Below the pieces are notes generated by a model. That model made no database searches. It saw only the letters and a list, made by a program, of their open reading frames with translations, and was not told the origin of the DNA. Shown here piece after piece: positions 47,241-59,606 of a DNA stretch of 64,000 nt. Numbering within the stretch: the first letter of the stretch is position 1; each line of letters begins with the position of its first letter. A program made the position numbers and the translations under genes. The stretch is from Simmondsia chinensis. Lineage: Eukaryota > Streptophyta > Magnoliopsida > Caryophyllales > Simmondsiaceae. The stretch spans positions 3,571,702-3,635,701 of the forward strand of contig JAGTTD010000019.1 of NCBI GenBank assembly GCA_018398585.1, given 5' to 3'.

Positions 47241-47489
47241 TCGAAATAACGTAATTGAGACGATAAAAGGAGTTTTAATTATGGTATAATTAGAATTTGG
47301 TTATTAGTGTTTAGTTTTATTGAATGTAAAACAAGAAGAAATACTTTGATGGGTTTGTAACTAGATGTCCAAAATTGTGAATTATGATGATTGTGGTTTA
47401 GGAAAACTTCTCACTTTTTAATATCAAGTTTAAATATCAGTATGGTACAAGCATAAAGGGGCAAAAAAAGCTTTCTCTCTAGAAAATGG

Positions 47490-47845
47490 CGATTTGAAAT
47501 CCCCAGGACCGCTGCCCAGCCTCGGCGGCGCGTGACGGCGCGTGGGGCGACCCCAACGGGAACGGCTCACCAACTTTGAACCTCCAGCCCCCGATCTACT
47601 CTCTTGCGCCATCAATTGTACGTTTCTGAGCCCTCAAGCCAGGTTAGTGTTTCGTTACTTCCCCACACCCCACCTCAAGCACTCACACCCGCCTTCCAGA
47701 GGTGCGTGTAGGCTAGTGAAGCAGCCGCCGCCGCCACCGAAGCGACACAGCCGAGGTTGCAGGCCATCAACCTATCGGTTTACCCCTGTTTCTCAGTGGG
47801 TCGGGGTCGCCGGCTATCCCTCTACCCGGGGCACCTGATATTTAG
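47490..47845 (+). promoter_or_regulatory. GC-rich 5' UTR of LINE copy D
   Basis: About 350 bp stand out from the AT-rich surroundings, with runs such as 'ggcggcgcgtgacggcgcg' and 'agccgccgccgccaccg'. In L1-type elements the promoter lies inside the 5' UTR. The role is inferred from position before ORF1. Confidence 0.55.
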
Positions 47846-47881
47846 CTACACATACTTATGTCGGTGGCCTAACAAAGGAAG

Positions 47882-49782
47882 ATGTTAAAGAATGTGATAA
47901 CAAAACCCACTATTAAAGGGACAGACAAAGGATGTACCCTCTTCGTTGACAACTTGCCCCGTGGCATGTCAAAGGACTGGTTGAAAAGGATATTCAACAG
48001 TCATGGATTTGTCATTGATACCCATGTACCGGAGAGAATGAGAAGCAACAGAACACTGAGATATGGTTTTGTTAGCTTTAGAACTGTTAGGGAGGCGCAA
48101 GCCGCAGCTAGGGAAGCAAATGGATGCTGGGTGAATGAGTACAAGTTGTGGGTACAAATGGCAAGATTCAATAGGGAAGAAAAAAAAGATTATAGAGAAG
48201 GAGGAAGGAATAACAGAAAAGAGCATAACTTAGTGCAACAGAATCATAATGACCAAAGATCATATGCTCAGGTACTGACAAGTGAAAGGCAATCAGAGAG
48301 ACCGAGAGAGGAAGAATCCAGGGGGAGGGAAGGTAAAATGAAAATAAAGAAGGGAAGCACCGTACTGAATATAGGTCAAGTGAAGAACATAAAGTTATAT
48401 ATGGTATTTCGCATGACTATAGAAAGGAAAAGCTGAATAGAAGCATTATTGTGAAAGCCCAGGATGATATGAAGACAGAGGAAATACAAGAAAAGCTGCA
48501 GAACAATGGAGTACAAGAAACACATGTACAACATATGGGTGGCACCGAGTATGTCATTGCATTTCAGTCAATAGAAGAGAGAGATGTGCTGATTAGAAAC
48601 AACCCGAAATGGTTGAGAGATCTGTTCATCAAGGTGAAAAAATGGTCTGAATTTGATACATCTAGGAAAAGGAAGGTATGGCTATCTTGCTATGGTGTAC
48701 CACTCCATGCATGGAGTGTCCATAATTTCACTGAGATAGGGATGTTCTGGGGTAGAGTTGTAGCGGTTGATAGCTCTTGTAAAGCGGAAGGATCCCTTGA
48801 AGTGGGGAGGATTCTTGTAGAAACCGATGAACCATCCTTCATTGATGAGACCGCAGAGTACATTGTAGGACAGGGCATACATATAATACACGTGATTGAA
48901 GGAGGACCGATACAATCCGAGAAAGTGGTTGATTGGGTTAGAGAGAAGAGGAAACAAGAAGAAAGTAAAGAAGGTCAGGAAGTTGGGAGACAACAGGGCA
49001 AGAGAATAGAGAACGAGGTAATTGCTGATACACAACAAACGCTCATGCCGATGAGGATGAATAACCAGAGAGATGAAAGTCGAAACGATGAAGATGTAGA
49101 GATGGAAAGGGAAAGAGTTCACAGAAATAAGCAAGCAGTAGTAACAACAGTAACAAAGGAAAAAAGGGAAGCTGAGAAGATGGATGTTTCACAAATAAAG
49201 GAAGAAGGGACGGGCATTGGAATAGCGGTCACACCACAAAAGGAATCACCATGGCTATATGGGAGGCATAGAGTGGGAAGTGCTTATCAGTACACGGATC
49301 AAGCTAATAGCTTCCACATTCAAGATCAAACCACAGACCTTGATGATTCTGATGATGAGTTCCCTCCCGGATTTGTCAATTTGTATGATGTCAACGTGGT
49401 GGCAGAAACTCCAACTGACAAAGCTGAATCAAGTCACCAACAACACAGAAATATGGATAAGGGAAGCTGCAGTAGTGGAGAAGAATTTATTGAATCTGAA
49501 GAAAGCACACCGGATGACTCGCAAAGAAAAAGTTCTACAAGGAAGTATGCGAGGAAGATTTGGAAAGCAGGGAACGAGTTAGGACTTCACTGGAATGGTT
49601 GTGACGTGAATGTTATTGAGGAGCAGTTAAGAAAAGCAAAGGGAGTCAAGAGAGTAGAGAAGAGAAAAACAAGTGGATACCAAAAGGAAAAGGAAGGAAT
49701 GAGGAGAGCTCAGAAAAATAAAGAACAACAAGGATACTTGTACGACATGAGTATGAGTATGGAGTATGGATTAATACAATGA
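47882..49782 (+). pseudogene. LINE ORF1 (RRM plus DUF4283-like), one frameshift
   Basis: The first frame (47882-48436) encodes an RRM (CTLFVDNLPRGMSKDWLK, LRYGFVSFRTVREAQAAARE) and a basic linker. The second (48451-49782) encodes the DUF4283-like part (YVIAFQSIEERDVLIRNN, KVWLSCYGVPLHAWSV), an acidic tail (DLDDSDDEFPPGFVNL) and a basic C-terminus. The two frames overlap in sense around 48395-48440, so a single small indel separates them. Such proteins are often annotated as splicing-factor-like genes. The 20-bp duplication, poly(A) tail and endonuclease scrap show that it belongs to a LINE. It is the better preserved of the two ORF1 copies. Confidence 0.88.
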
Positions 49783-50242
49783 CAATGATGAGATGATCTA
49801 AAGAGCAAGGAATGTACTGAAGCTTTGAATGACCCATTCTTATTAACGGAACATGAGTAAGGCATTGAAGTGGGTGAAAGACTTGGATATCAAAGATTGT
49901 AAGAAACTTGAAGGATTTCAGAACATGAGTTGAAGGAAATGAGTTGTTTGACCTCCCTCTCATAGGCAGAAAATATACTTGGGGAAAGGGACTGAATTCA
50001 GCGGGATTATTTGATCTTTTGTATTGATGGGTTCCCTTGTAGGAGCTTGGATGGCGGGTTGAATTGGAGGGATTTCTACGAAGCTGTTGAGGTAGGACTT
50101 TGGATGGATGTTATTGATTATACTGCGCAAAGAAGGAACCCTGTGTTTTTATTGTCTTTTGATGTCTTATGATGTCGTATGAAAAATTTTAATGAATGAA
50201 ATACCAATTATCAAAAAAAAAAAGTGTTTAGTTTTATTGAAT

Positions 50243-52240
50243 TATGTAATTAGATTTAGGGTTTTGGAGTTATATTATTATTAAAAGTAGTAGAGTTTAA
50301 TTTAAAGTAGAATTAGTTCTTAGAAATAGATTATTATTATTATGAGTAGAGTTTTGTATGTCTAAAAAACTACATCATTAGTTTATAGTTTTTCGAAGCT
50401 TTTGATGAATTGAATAACTTTATGAATTGTTTTGTTTGAGTTAATCTTTATAGTTTTTATTTTGAAATAGTTCAATAAAAATTACATAGCTCCTCTTTAG
50501 GTTATTACTCGGGTATTCACAGAATCAACGAGTTTTAGTCGATCCCTCTCAATCTGGCATTGTCTGGTACGATCAACAGGTTAGAGGCTTCTTAGTCCCG
50601 AGATTCCATTCACGCGCTACATCATACCAACTCTTTGGTTGGCCGGGTGAAATTCAACAACTTTTTTGCTGCTTGCAACGTGAAAAAAACTAGAAATAGC
50701 ATGATTTATATTGTTGGAATTTGCATGTACCTTTTTATAGCAAAACTGTTGAATCCATCTAATGTAAAAAAATAGTTTTGATGTGCAGATTCATTGCTCC
50801 ATATATATTTTGTTTACTTTATCATCACATCTTATAACACTCATATATCACTTTATCTTTTTTAATAATTAAGAAGAGGATTGAATCTCTGTATACACGG
50901 AGTTTCTATAAAAAAAGATAAAACAAAAATTAAAATACAAATCTTTAATTTAAAGTCTAAATGTGCCTCATGATCAAAGCTAGACAAGTGAAACGCTCAG
51001 CTTTGAATGTGTTCCGCATTAGATCTATATAAAGGAGAAGAGAGAAGTGCTTAGGTAAATAACGTTGATTATCTGGAAATGAAGTAAATGAGGTAGTGAA
51101 TCTGAGAAGGTGGTAGTTGTGGTCGTCTTCGATGGGTATGAGCATGGGGGGTCTTGAAGCCGGTAGTAGCCCTAGAAATTAATCTTCTAGGATTCTCCAA
51201 GAGTGATGGATAGAGATGCTGACGCAACCATTAAGGGCACTGATTCGAGTAATGACCCTCAATTTAATAATTTGCGCTCAATTAGGAATTGTGTTATGCA
51301 GTTCTGAAATATGGATTCGTTTCGGGGTTCTCAAACTGCACTAATGATGGTGAAGAATGACATGAGCTAGACTTTCTTAATTGAGCCTCTGATGCAAGGG
51401 AATTTCCATTGTTGGAAAAGATCTTTTTGGTTATTTGGGTACGTAAAAGAGATTCCCTACCAACATGTAACTGCAGTACAAAGATTCCAAGTGGTCGTGC
51501 AAAAGATGTCCCCATGTTTCATCGCTAATGGGGCTAAGCAGACAAAGAATCTGAATTTTTCTTTCTACATATCCTTGTAGGGCTTTCGTTCCATGTAAGC
51601 AACTTATAATCCTTCTTTTCAAATCTAATGAAGCTTTCATACGTAGGTTTTCTGCTCATTAGAAAGTTTTTCACGCAAATCTCGGTGTTTTATTCCTATT
51701 TCTCCCTCCTTTTCTAATTTTAAATTCAAATCTTGATTTGACATCACATATACAAACACGTTAATATCCTCGAGTCTTTATATAATTTAATTAAAGTGCT
51801 AGATTTATGCAGTGAGCGCGCATTCACATGATTCATGCTTCTAATGCCCATTAATTTAACATGGAATGTTAAAACATAAATTCTCTCGTACATAGATCCC
51901 GTAAATTGAATTGCAATTCCATTTTCAAACAAGACAAAGATTGACCATTTCATACATTACTTAGAATACTATTTTCATAGTAGCAATTCCAGTCGCAGAC
52001 CACGGGCAAAGCTGACACGCATTGCTTTGCTTTGGCCATGTTATACTTCCACCTCGAGGTTTTCTTCTTGAGATTTCGTTTCATTTCTTAATTTTACTTC
52101 GCTATTATTTAGAGACCCTCTCTACATTCCTCTTACTTTAATAAAAAAAAAGATAAATAGTTGTTTCTTTAGTCAAATTTATCAGCATTCAATGAACATA
52201 AGAACCATTAGAATTTTGAATAAAGAAAAAAAAAAAAAAA
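50243..52240. other. Intergenic, AT-rich; weak coding-like scrap at 51200-51560
   Basis: No recognisable gene. The 51210-51560 stretch is less AT-rich and reads in fragments ('DPQFNNLRSIRNC', 'LIEPLMQGNFHCWKRSFW') that do not match any family I know. It could be a worn retroelement gag or an exon remnant. An A-run lies at 52227-52244. Confidence 0.45.
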
Positions 52241-52436
52241 AAGGTTCAAATACTTCACTTTACTCAGGATGCAGCAAATAAAGGTGCTAAATGAGAAAAT
52301 GACTCTATTGATGCAGTGTGGAATTGTTCTTTAATAGTTCGTTTCATTGATCACCTTGTTCGTGGAGTTTGGAAAGAATTAGCACCATCTAAAATAGAAA
52401 TATTGGTATGAATAGTTCTGTTGGGGAAAATAAATA

Positions 52437-52700
52437 CTAGGTCTCGTTTGGTTGCCACATGAATTGAATTTTTGTTGGAAATTGTATTTCCTGTGTAGGT
52501 AAAAGAACATTTGGTTGCTAAGACGCGAAATAGATTTTCCTTGGGGAGGTCAGTTAAAAACTAAGGAATTAGAACTTATCTAAGAGCGGGCTAGACAAGT
52601 TACTTCATGCATTTTGAAGGAATTGAAAATTGCTTAACAATTTTCACTTCTCGCATTCTGCCTATTTTATGCCAACCAAATAAGAGTCAAAATTTGTACT
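52437..52700. mobile_element. MITE inside LINE copy E
   Basis: Ends 'ggtctcgtttggttgccac' and, inverted, 'gactcttatttggttggca' are similar, and LINE coding sequence continues on each side. The style is that of Tourist-like MITEs. The exact border and target duplication are unclear. Confidence 0.55.
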
Positions 52701-52985
52701 TTCCATGAATTGCTACTTCTCACATTTACTTTCTGCAGAAGCTGGGGTAATATTCTCAAAGGAAAAATTGGAGCCCGTTGTGTGGTATCTTGGTGGAAAG
52801 TATTGATCATCTCTTGCTCAGTTGGTTCTCATGGAATTTGTGGTGTAAGGTCTTGAATTTGTGGGGTATGTGTCTGGTGGCACCACATTTTTTGAAGGAT
52901 CTCTTTGAACAATGGCTTTCTTGTTTTGTTAAGGGTACGTTTCATGAAAAAAAAAGGGCTTAGATCACTCTGTTCTTTGTGGTTA

Positions 52986-53273
52986 TGTCATGAATTAGGC
53001 AAAACATATAGGGAGTGTCTAGAATTGTATGTTGTCACTTTTGGTGGGAAAAGTGGTTGAGCATGAATCAAGTAGTTGGCTAGCTAGATGGGATTGTTAG
53101 TTAGTTGGGATTGCTTGTATGAAGTATAAATAGCAACTTGTACTCTCTAGTAAGGCATGTGAAAAGAATTATAATGTTGAATAAACAATTCTCCCCTTCA
53201 TCCTAACCCTCTATTTTTTATCTTCTCATCTCATGTTCTCTCTATCTTCATGTTATGAACTAGATTCATAACA
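52986..53273 (+). repeat. Ty3/gypsy element 1, 5' LTR
   Basis: Contains a TATA-like 'agtataaatagcaact' near 53123, in the expected place for the LTR promoter, and pyrimidine-rich sequence toward the end. Confidence 0.93.
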
Positions 53274-53275
53274 AT

Positions 53276-53287
53276 TGGTATCAGAGC
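53276..53287 (+). other. Primer-binding site (tRNA-iMet), Ty3/gypsy element 1
   Basis: TGGTATCAGAGC begins three bases after the 5' LTR. Confidence 0.9.
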
Positions 53288-53344
53288 ACTTTCTTGGAAC
53301 CTTCGTAAGAACCTCTCAAGCTGGCTAAAGGAAAGAAATCTGCA

Positions 53345-56300
53345 ATGGCAGCAGCTAATTGTGCAGAAAGTTTGGAGAATTCGCAGTAGATGAGCCAAGT
53401 TCAACAGCAGCTTCAGGAATTGGTGATTGCGATTGGGAATTTGCATCAATCACAGGAGAAGTGGCAACAACAGCTAATTAGAATCTAAGAAAGGGTGAAT
53501 TGCAAGGAAACCGAGGGTAATTCCACTGCAGTACAGGCCAATGTGAGGCCACCTGAGCCTTTGATTCCTTTCCCCAAAATCCTAGAATAAGCTGGTGAAG
53601 GAGTGAAGCCAGGGAAACTGGTAGAGATCAATTGTTTCAATGGTGAACATCCCCAATCTTGGGCACACAGATGTGAAAGATTCTTCAAGTTCTATGGGGT
53701 CCTTGAGCAAGGTTGAATGGGTTTTCATGTACCTCCAGGGAGATCATGAAATCTAGTTTCATAGCTTGATTACAAGCAAATCAGATCTGACTTGGACAGA
53801 GTTTGTTGAGGAGCTTTGTGAAGGGTATGAGGATGATAAGCTTGGAGATGTGGTTGATCAATTCAATAAATTAACTCAAACTGGGTCTATTAAGAAATAC
53901 ATGACAAGATTTGAGCATCTTAAGGCACTGATGATGGTAGCTAATCCAGGGGTAGAAGAGGGTTACTATGTGTCTAGTTTTGTTAGTGGACTCAAGTCAA
54001 AAATCAAGAATTTAGTGAAGGTATTGAATCCTCAATCATTATCAAAGGCTTATTCCAAAGCTAAGCTCTTTGAGTCTATGGTGGAAGTATTGGGAGAAGG
54101 ACAAACAAAAGGCAAATCAGCATCATTCCCTGCCAGTAGTTGGAGCATGTCAGCTGGTACTACTTATGAGGACAAGTCTTCCAACCCAAACCCTTGAGCA
54201 TTGAGGCAAAGAAGGCTCAAAACTTATGCTTCAAGTGCAATCAGAAATACTTGTTCAGGCACAAATGCAATCCAAAACATCTTATGTCTGTCATTGGAAT
54301 AGAACAGGAAGAGGTTAATGAGGACAGTACAACATTGGAATCCTTGAGTGAAGTCCTAGCTGAAGCAGCAGAAAATGAGGTTGAGATCTCAGTTCATGCC
54401 CTCGTTGGTGGAGGTACTCACCACACCATATGTATAAAAGGAATGGCTAAATAAACTTCTCTTTTGATTCTGATAGACCGCGGGAGCACCCACAATTTTC
54501 TAGACCCTAAGGTTGCCAAGAGGGTTGGGCATGAGTTGGTGCAAGCAGTGCCTTTATCTGTCACTATGGTTAGTGGAAACCCCATGTTGACATAAACCAA
54601 GTGCAGACAATTTAGCTGGGAAATGCAGGGACATCAATTTGTCTATGATTTTAGGGTATTGAAGTTAGGAGGATGTGATATGGTACTTAGGATAGATTGG
54701 ATGAAAACAATTGGCCCAATAGTCTTTGATTTCACCAATATATCCATGTCTTTTGAGAGATTGGGCAGTATCATCGAATTGCAAGGAGTAATTGAACAAG
54801 GCTCACTGAAGTCCATACGCTGCAAGGCTCTTGCTAGAGCTCTGAGGAAAGGGAACTATCAATGGATTGGCCATCTTCATTCAATCAATGCTAAGCCCTT
54901 GAATCTTCCAATAGTTTCTGATCCCTTTTTTACTTAGATTACCACAAGACTTCAAGGATATATTTGAGTTACTACTTGCTTACCTCCTGAAAGAATTCTA
55001 GATCATTACCATCCCTTTTAAATCAAATTCATCTTCTATTAACCTAAGACCTTACAAATACCCACATGCCTAAAAGACTGAACTAGAAAAGACAATTGAT
55101 GAGCTACTCAAGTCCAATTTCATAAGACCTAGCCATAGCTCTTTTGCTTCCCCAGTCATACTTGTTAAAAAGAAAGATGGAACATCAAGAATGTGCCTTG
55201 ATTATAGACGACTTAATGCACTAACAATCAAAGATAAATTTCCAATTTGCATTATTGATGATCACTTGGATGCGCTAGCTGGATCTCAAATGTATTCCAA
55301 GCTTGATTTATGCCAATGCTATCACCAAATTAGAGTCAAAGAGAAAGAGATTTCAAAAACTGTCTTTAGAACCCACCATGGACATTTTAAGTTTTTAGTT
55401 ATGCCTTTTGGCTTAACTAATGCTCCAGCTACCTTCCAAGCGTTCATGAACACAGTCTTCAAATCATACTTGAGAAAATTTGTCCTTGTGTTCGTTGTGA
55501 CATCTTAGTATATAGCTCTTCTATGTCACAGCACCTAACCCATCTGAAACATGTTTTCGATACCATGAGAACTCATAAATTATTTGCCAAATTGTCTAAA
55601 TACTCTTTTGCCCAAACTCAAATAGAATACTTGGGTCATGTGGTGTCTAAAGATGGGGTGGCTACTGATCCTTCCAAGATGCAAGCTATGAAGGAGTGGC
55701 CAATTCCCAAAACTCTCAAGGCCTTGAGAGGTTTTCTTGGGCAACTGGGTATTACAGGCAGTACATCTGTGGTTATGGGGTCACTGCCAAACCCTTGACT
55801 GACTTATTGAAGAAAGATGCTTCTCATTGGTCTGATGCAGCTCAAGATTCGTTTGACAGGCTAAAACTGGCCTTGTGTGCAGCTCTAATTTTTGCGGTGC
55901 CAAATTTTGCTGAGCCTTTTGTTTTGGACATTGATGCATGTCATAAAGCTGTTTAATGCAAAGAGATAGACCAATTGCATACTTAAGTAAAGCTTTTTTA
56001 TTGGTAAGTATGCTTAAGTAAAGCACTTAGCCCAAGACATCAAGATTTATCAATCTATGAAAAGGAATACTTGGTCATCCTCATTACAGTTCAGAAGTGG
56101 AGGCACTACTTAGAGGGGCATCACTTCAACATAAAAACAGATCATGAGAGCACAAAATATCTATTAGAAAAAAATAATTCCATGAGATTCCAAAAGAAGG
56201 GACCAATGAAGATGATTGGGTTGGTCTATTCAATCCAATACAGAAAGGAAGGGAAAATGTGGTGGCTGATGCTTGTCAAAGTAGATTGATGAAGAATCTG

Positions 56301-57721
56301 AGGCCCAATTTCAGGCCGTATCAGTTGTTAAACATTCTTGGATGAAGGACATTTTTTATTCATATCTGGGTGACCCTCGAGCTCAAGAATGGATACAGGC
56401 TTTGTTTATCAATGCGTCTTCTGTGGACAATTTTACACTTCGCAGTGGCATCTTGAGAGTTAAAGGCAAGATCTACATTGGCAGTGGTACTGACCTCATG
56501 CATCAATTGTTTGTAGCCTTCCATTCATTTGCATTGGAAGCGCATTCTGGAATTTTGGGGACATACAAAAGGATGAAACAGTGGTTCCATTGGAGTCACT
56601 TGAAGCAGAATGTGATTGAATGGGTTCAAGATTGCAATGTTTGTCAAAGAACTAAGAGTGAGCCATGTCCTTATCCTGGATTACTGAATCCTGTACCTAT
56701 TCTTGAACAGGCTTGGAGTTACATTAGCATTGACTTCATTGAGGGCCTCCCTAGGTTAGAAGAAAAAGACATGATTTGGGTGGTGGTAGACAGATTTACT
56801 AAGTATGCACATTTCTTTGCATTACACTTCCAATTACTCCTATACAGTTGGCTAAATATTTCCTTGAATCAATCTACAAGCTCCATGGCCTGCCTTAGTC
56901 GATTGTTTCTAACAAAGACAAGTTGCGCACTAGTGTGTTTTGGCAAGAGCTTTTCAGACTTCATGGCACATTCCTAAGCCTCAGTTTGGCTTACCACCCA
57001 TAATCAGATGGCCAAACTGAACGCTTGAACCAATGCCTAGAATAATACTTGAGGTGTATGAACTTCTAGCATCCCAACTAGTGGCATATACATTTGACTT
57101 TAGCTGAGTTTTGGTACAATACCAATCATCACACTTCGCTTAATACAACTCCTTTCTTTTCTCTTTATGGGTATCATTCTCCAGTTCCAATGCTTCAAGG
57201 GGAAGGATGTTCTCCTGTTGCAAAGATATAGGATTAGCTCATTCAGACACAATCGCGAATGAAATTCTATGCTGACAGACATAGATCAGAAAGGCAGTTG
57301 CAAGTAGGGGACATGGTTTATCTTAAACTACAGCCTTATAGGTAGTCATCAGTGGCGGTAAGGAGCAATGTTAAACTATCAGCTAGATACTATGGCCCTT
57401 CTGAAGTACTTCAGAAGGTTTGTTTCAGTTGCTTATCGGTTAGCTTTTCCCCTAGGATCTAGTATCTATCAAGTGTTTCATGTCTCGCTGTTAAAGAAGA
57501 AGATAGGGAAGGATGTTGAGCCTCAACTGCAGCCTCCTCAAACATCCAAGCAAGGACAAGGCTTAGCTGAACCTATGGCTATCTTAGCTAGGAGAATTAT
57601 CCCAAGAGACAGCAAGGCCTTAACACAAGTATTGGTGCAATGGTGGAATTTAAGTGTGGATGAAGCCACATGGGAGGACTATCATTTTGTTAAGAGTCAA
57701 TTTCTAAATTTTGATTTTTGA
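53345..57721 (+). pseudogene. Gag-Pol remnant of Ty3/gypsy element 1
   Basis: Pieces in order: gag (53766-54197, 'LTWTEFVEELCEGYEDD', 'GSIKKYMTRFEHLKALM'); a zinc knuckle 'CFKCNQKYLFRHKC' near 54234; protease near 54470 with DRGSTHNFLD in place of the DSG active site; reverse transcriptase 55191-55800 ('[17 protein letters not shown]', '[18 protein letters not shown]'); RNase H start 'PFVLDIDAC'; integrase 56342-56977 ('AHSGILGTYKRMKQWF', 'DCNVCQRTK', 'SIDFIEGLPR'); and a C-terminal 'VLVQWWNLSVDEATWEDYHF' that looks like a worn chromodomain. Stops and frameshifts are spread throughout. One frameshift falls exactly on the catalytic FxDD-type motif of reverse transcriptase (about 55490-55505). 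It is not functional. Confidence 0.92.
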
Positions 57722-57750
57722 GTCAAGAATCTTCTTGTTGGGGAGGGTAT

Positions 57751-58037
57751 TGTCATGGATTAGGCAAATAGTATAGGAATTGTCTAGAATTGTCAGTTGT
57801 CACTTCTGGCGAGAAAAGTGGTTGAGCTTGAATCAAGTAGTTGGCAGGCTAGATCGGATTGTTAGTTAGTCGGGATTGCTTGTATGAGGTATAAATAGCA
57901 TCTTTTACTCTCTAGTAAGGCATGTGAAAGGAATTATAGTGTTGAATAAATAATTCTCCCCTCATCTTAACCCTCTATTCTTGATCTTCTCATCTCATAT
58001 TCCCTCTATCTTCATAATATGAACTAGATTCATAACA
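57751..58037 (+). repeat. Ty3/gypsy element 1, 3' LTR
   Basis: A direct repeat of 52986-53273 with about 25-30 scattered differences by eye, pointing to an old insertion. It is followed by GGTTA. Confidence 0.93.
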
Positions 58038-58401
58038 GGTTATTTGAGTTACCTGGAACATGAGAAATAAGATTGTATTTGAGGATAATCGTTGGGATGA
58101 GGATGATATGTTTTGAGACACCAAGCTGAGAGCCAGCTTCTGGAGTAAAGCATGGTGTGAGGAGTTCCTGTACTTTCCTGAAGAAATTTCAAGGAACATC
58201 GATTGCATTAATACTTGGACTGATACGAGCCAATGTTTTAGTTAGATTTTCTCGGTCGGTTTTGCATTCTATGGGTGGGACTGTGGTTGCCTATTTTTGT
58301 CGCTCTTATTGTTGTTTCTTTTTTCATTTTTGTTGGGCCTCACTCCGGTGGGTGCGCCTTTTTTGCACTCGTGAGCCTTGATCGTTAATTGTGAAAAAAG
58401 G

Positions 58402-59109
58402 CGCTAAATGTGAAGCCATATTTGTCCACATTTTGAATATCTAATTTAAATATATAATTACATAATAATTTCTCTATATATTATAGCCAAGTACCCACGT
58501 CTCCAAAACCCTTTAAATCTCAATTCGGGCAATCTTTCTTTATATTATAGCCAAGTATCAACACCTCCAAAAGCCTCTAAATCTTAATCCAAGCAATTTT
58601 AAGGGAGTATTATTTAATATTCTAGGTCGTAAGAAAGATAAAACAAGAAATTTAAGTTATTTACCACATCAATTTGCAAAGTATATAATATTGTATCTTC
58701 TTTTTATGTATTATTGCGAAGTTTTTTCCTCCCTAAAAAACTCTGAAACTTTAAATTTTAAAATTTTAAAGTCTTACATAAAAGTTAGCAAATAATAAAA
58801 AAATTTATATTTATATATTTAATAACATTAAATTCAATGCAACACCAACACATAAAAATAAAGAGCAAATAAAATTTCAATAAAATTCAATAAGACTCCA
58901 ATGTGAAAATATATAAAAATTAGAGCTTTAAAATAAACATCTTCCGTGCATCAGGATAACATATAAGTAATCTTTTATAAAATCAGTAAACTCCCAATGT
59001 GATAATATTTAAAATTAGATCTCCAAAATATAAATATTTTCCATGCGTCTAACTTTTGTAATCTTCTACAAATTCAATAAAATTCCAATGTGATAATATA
59101 TAAAAGAAT
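58402..59109. other. AT-rich stretch, no gene
   Basis: Contains two near-repeats of 'ttatagccaagta(cc/tc)aac(a/g)cctccaaaa' (about 58480 and 58545), and of 'ctccaatgtgaaaatatataaaa' (58890, 58990, 59085). These are short tandem-like phrases of unknown origin. Confidence 0.55.
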
Positions 59110-59515
59110 TAGGTACAACAAAGATTCTTGTACTTTCATTGTGTTAAATTAGTCCTTGTACTTTTAATTGTGATAATTTAGTCCCTCTCGTATTTATATT
59201 TTGTCAATTTAATCCTTTGGTCAAATTCGAGTTAAGATATTGACGTAATTTTAAATGACATAATCACTTTAAATTCAAATAAACCCACTACAAATCCACT
59301 CGGTAAGTCAATTTAATCCTATCTATGGCTGAACCATTAAAAATTTTATTAGAAATTTAACATAAATTTTACTATAAAGACCAAATTAACACAATATCAA
59401 TTGTACCAAATTAACACAATATCAATTGTATTGTGAATAAATTAACACAATTGAGAGTACAATGATTAAACTATCAAAATAATCAAAGTACAGGGACATT
59501 TGGTTTAAATAACCA
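59110..59515. mobile_element. Foldback MITE of the 4712-6563 arm family
   Basis: Left arm 'aaattagtccttgtactttt', 'gtcaatttaatcctttggtc'. Right arm is the inverse, ending 'aatcaaagtacagggacattt'. Interior phrases such as 'aaaaattttattagaaattt' also occur in the right half of 4712-6563. No coding region. Confidence 0.65.
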
Positions 59516-59606
59516 TTTATAGAATTATATGTTTAAAATATAAATATCTTCCAGCCATCGCACATGAAAACACTAGTAATAATTATATAATTATAATAGA
59601 CTTCTA

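Larger units (their letters stand above)
47326..50222 (+). mobile_element. L1-type LINE copy D with 20-bp TSD and internal deletion
   Basis: The duplication AGTGTTTAGTTTTATTGAAT occurs at 47306-47325 and again at 50223-50242, just after a poly(A) run. This fixes both borders. The element has a GC-rich leader (about 47490-47840), ORF1 (47882-49782), a short worn ORF2 endonuclease piece near 49936-50010 ('LIGRKYTWGKG') and the tail 'ccaattatc(A)n'. Most of ORF2, including reverse transcriptase, is deleted. A full-length L1 of this type would be expected to be about twice as long. Confidence 0.92.
52986..58037 (+). mobile_element. Ty3/gypsy LTR retrotransposon, structurally complete but coding-dead
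   Basis: LTRs at 52986-53273 (288 bp) and 57751-58037 (287 bp) both run TGTCATG...CATAACA. A perfect 5-bp target duplication GGTTA flanks it (52981-52985, 58038-58042). A tRNA-Met primer site TGGTATCAGAGC follows the 5' LTR, and a purine-rich tract 'ttggggagggta' precedes the 3' LTR. The domain order is gag, protease, reverse transcriptase, RNase H, integrase, then a chromodomain-like end, which is the Ty3/gypsy order and suggests a chromovirus. Its insertion split LINE copy E. Confidence 0.95.
52250..58401 (+). mobile_element. LINE copy E remnant, split by a MITE and a Ty3/gypsy element
   Basis: Three pieces of one ORF2 C-terminus are collinear: 52250-52436 ('IDHLVRGVWKELAPSKIEIL', 'LLGKINTR'), 52701-52985 ('CGILVESIDHLLLSWF', 'FEQWLSCFVKGTF') and 58043-58401 ('TWNMRNKIVFED', 'FWSKAWCEEFLYFPEE'), followed by a 3' UTR. 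They align in order with copy A. A MITE candidate (52437-52700) and a complete LTR element (52986-58037) interrupt it. It is more worn than copies A and C, so it is the oldest layer here. Confidence 0.82.

Noticed and set aside
48451..49782. A host gene for an RRM/splicing-factor-like protein
   Set aside because: The frame continues 47882-48436 with a frameshift, lies inside a 20-bp target duplication with poly(A), and is paralogous to ORF1 of LINE copy C.
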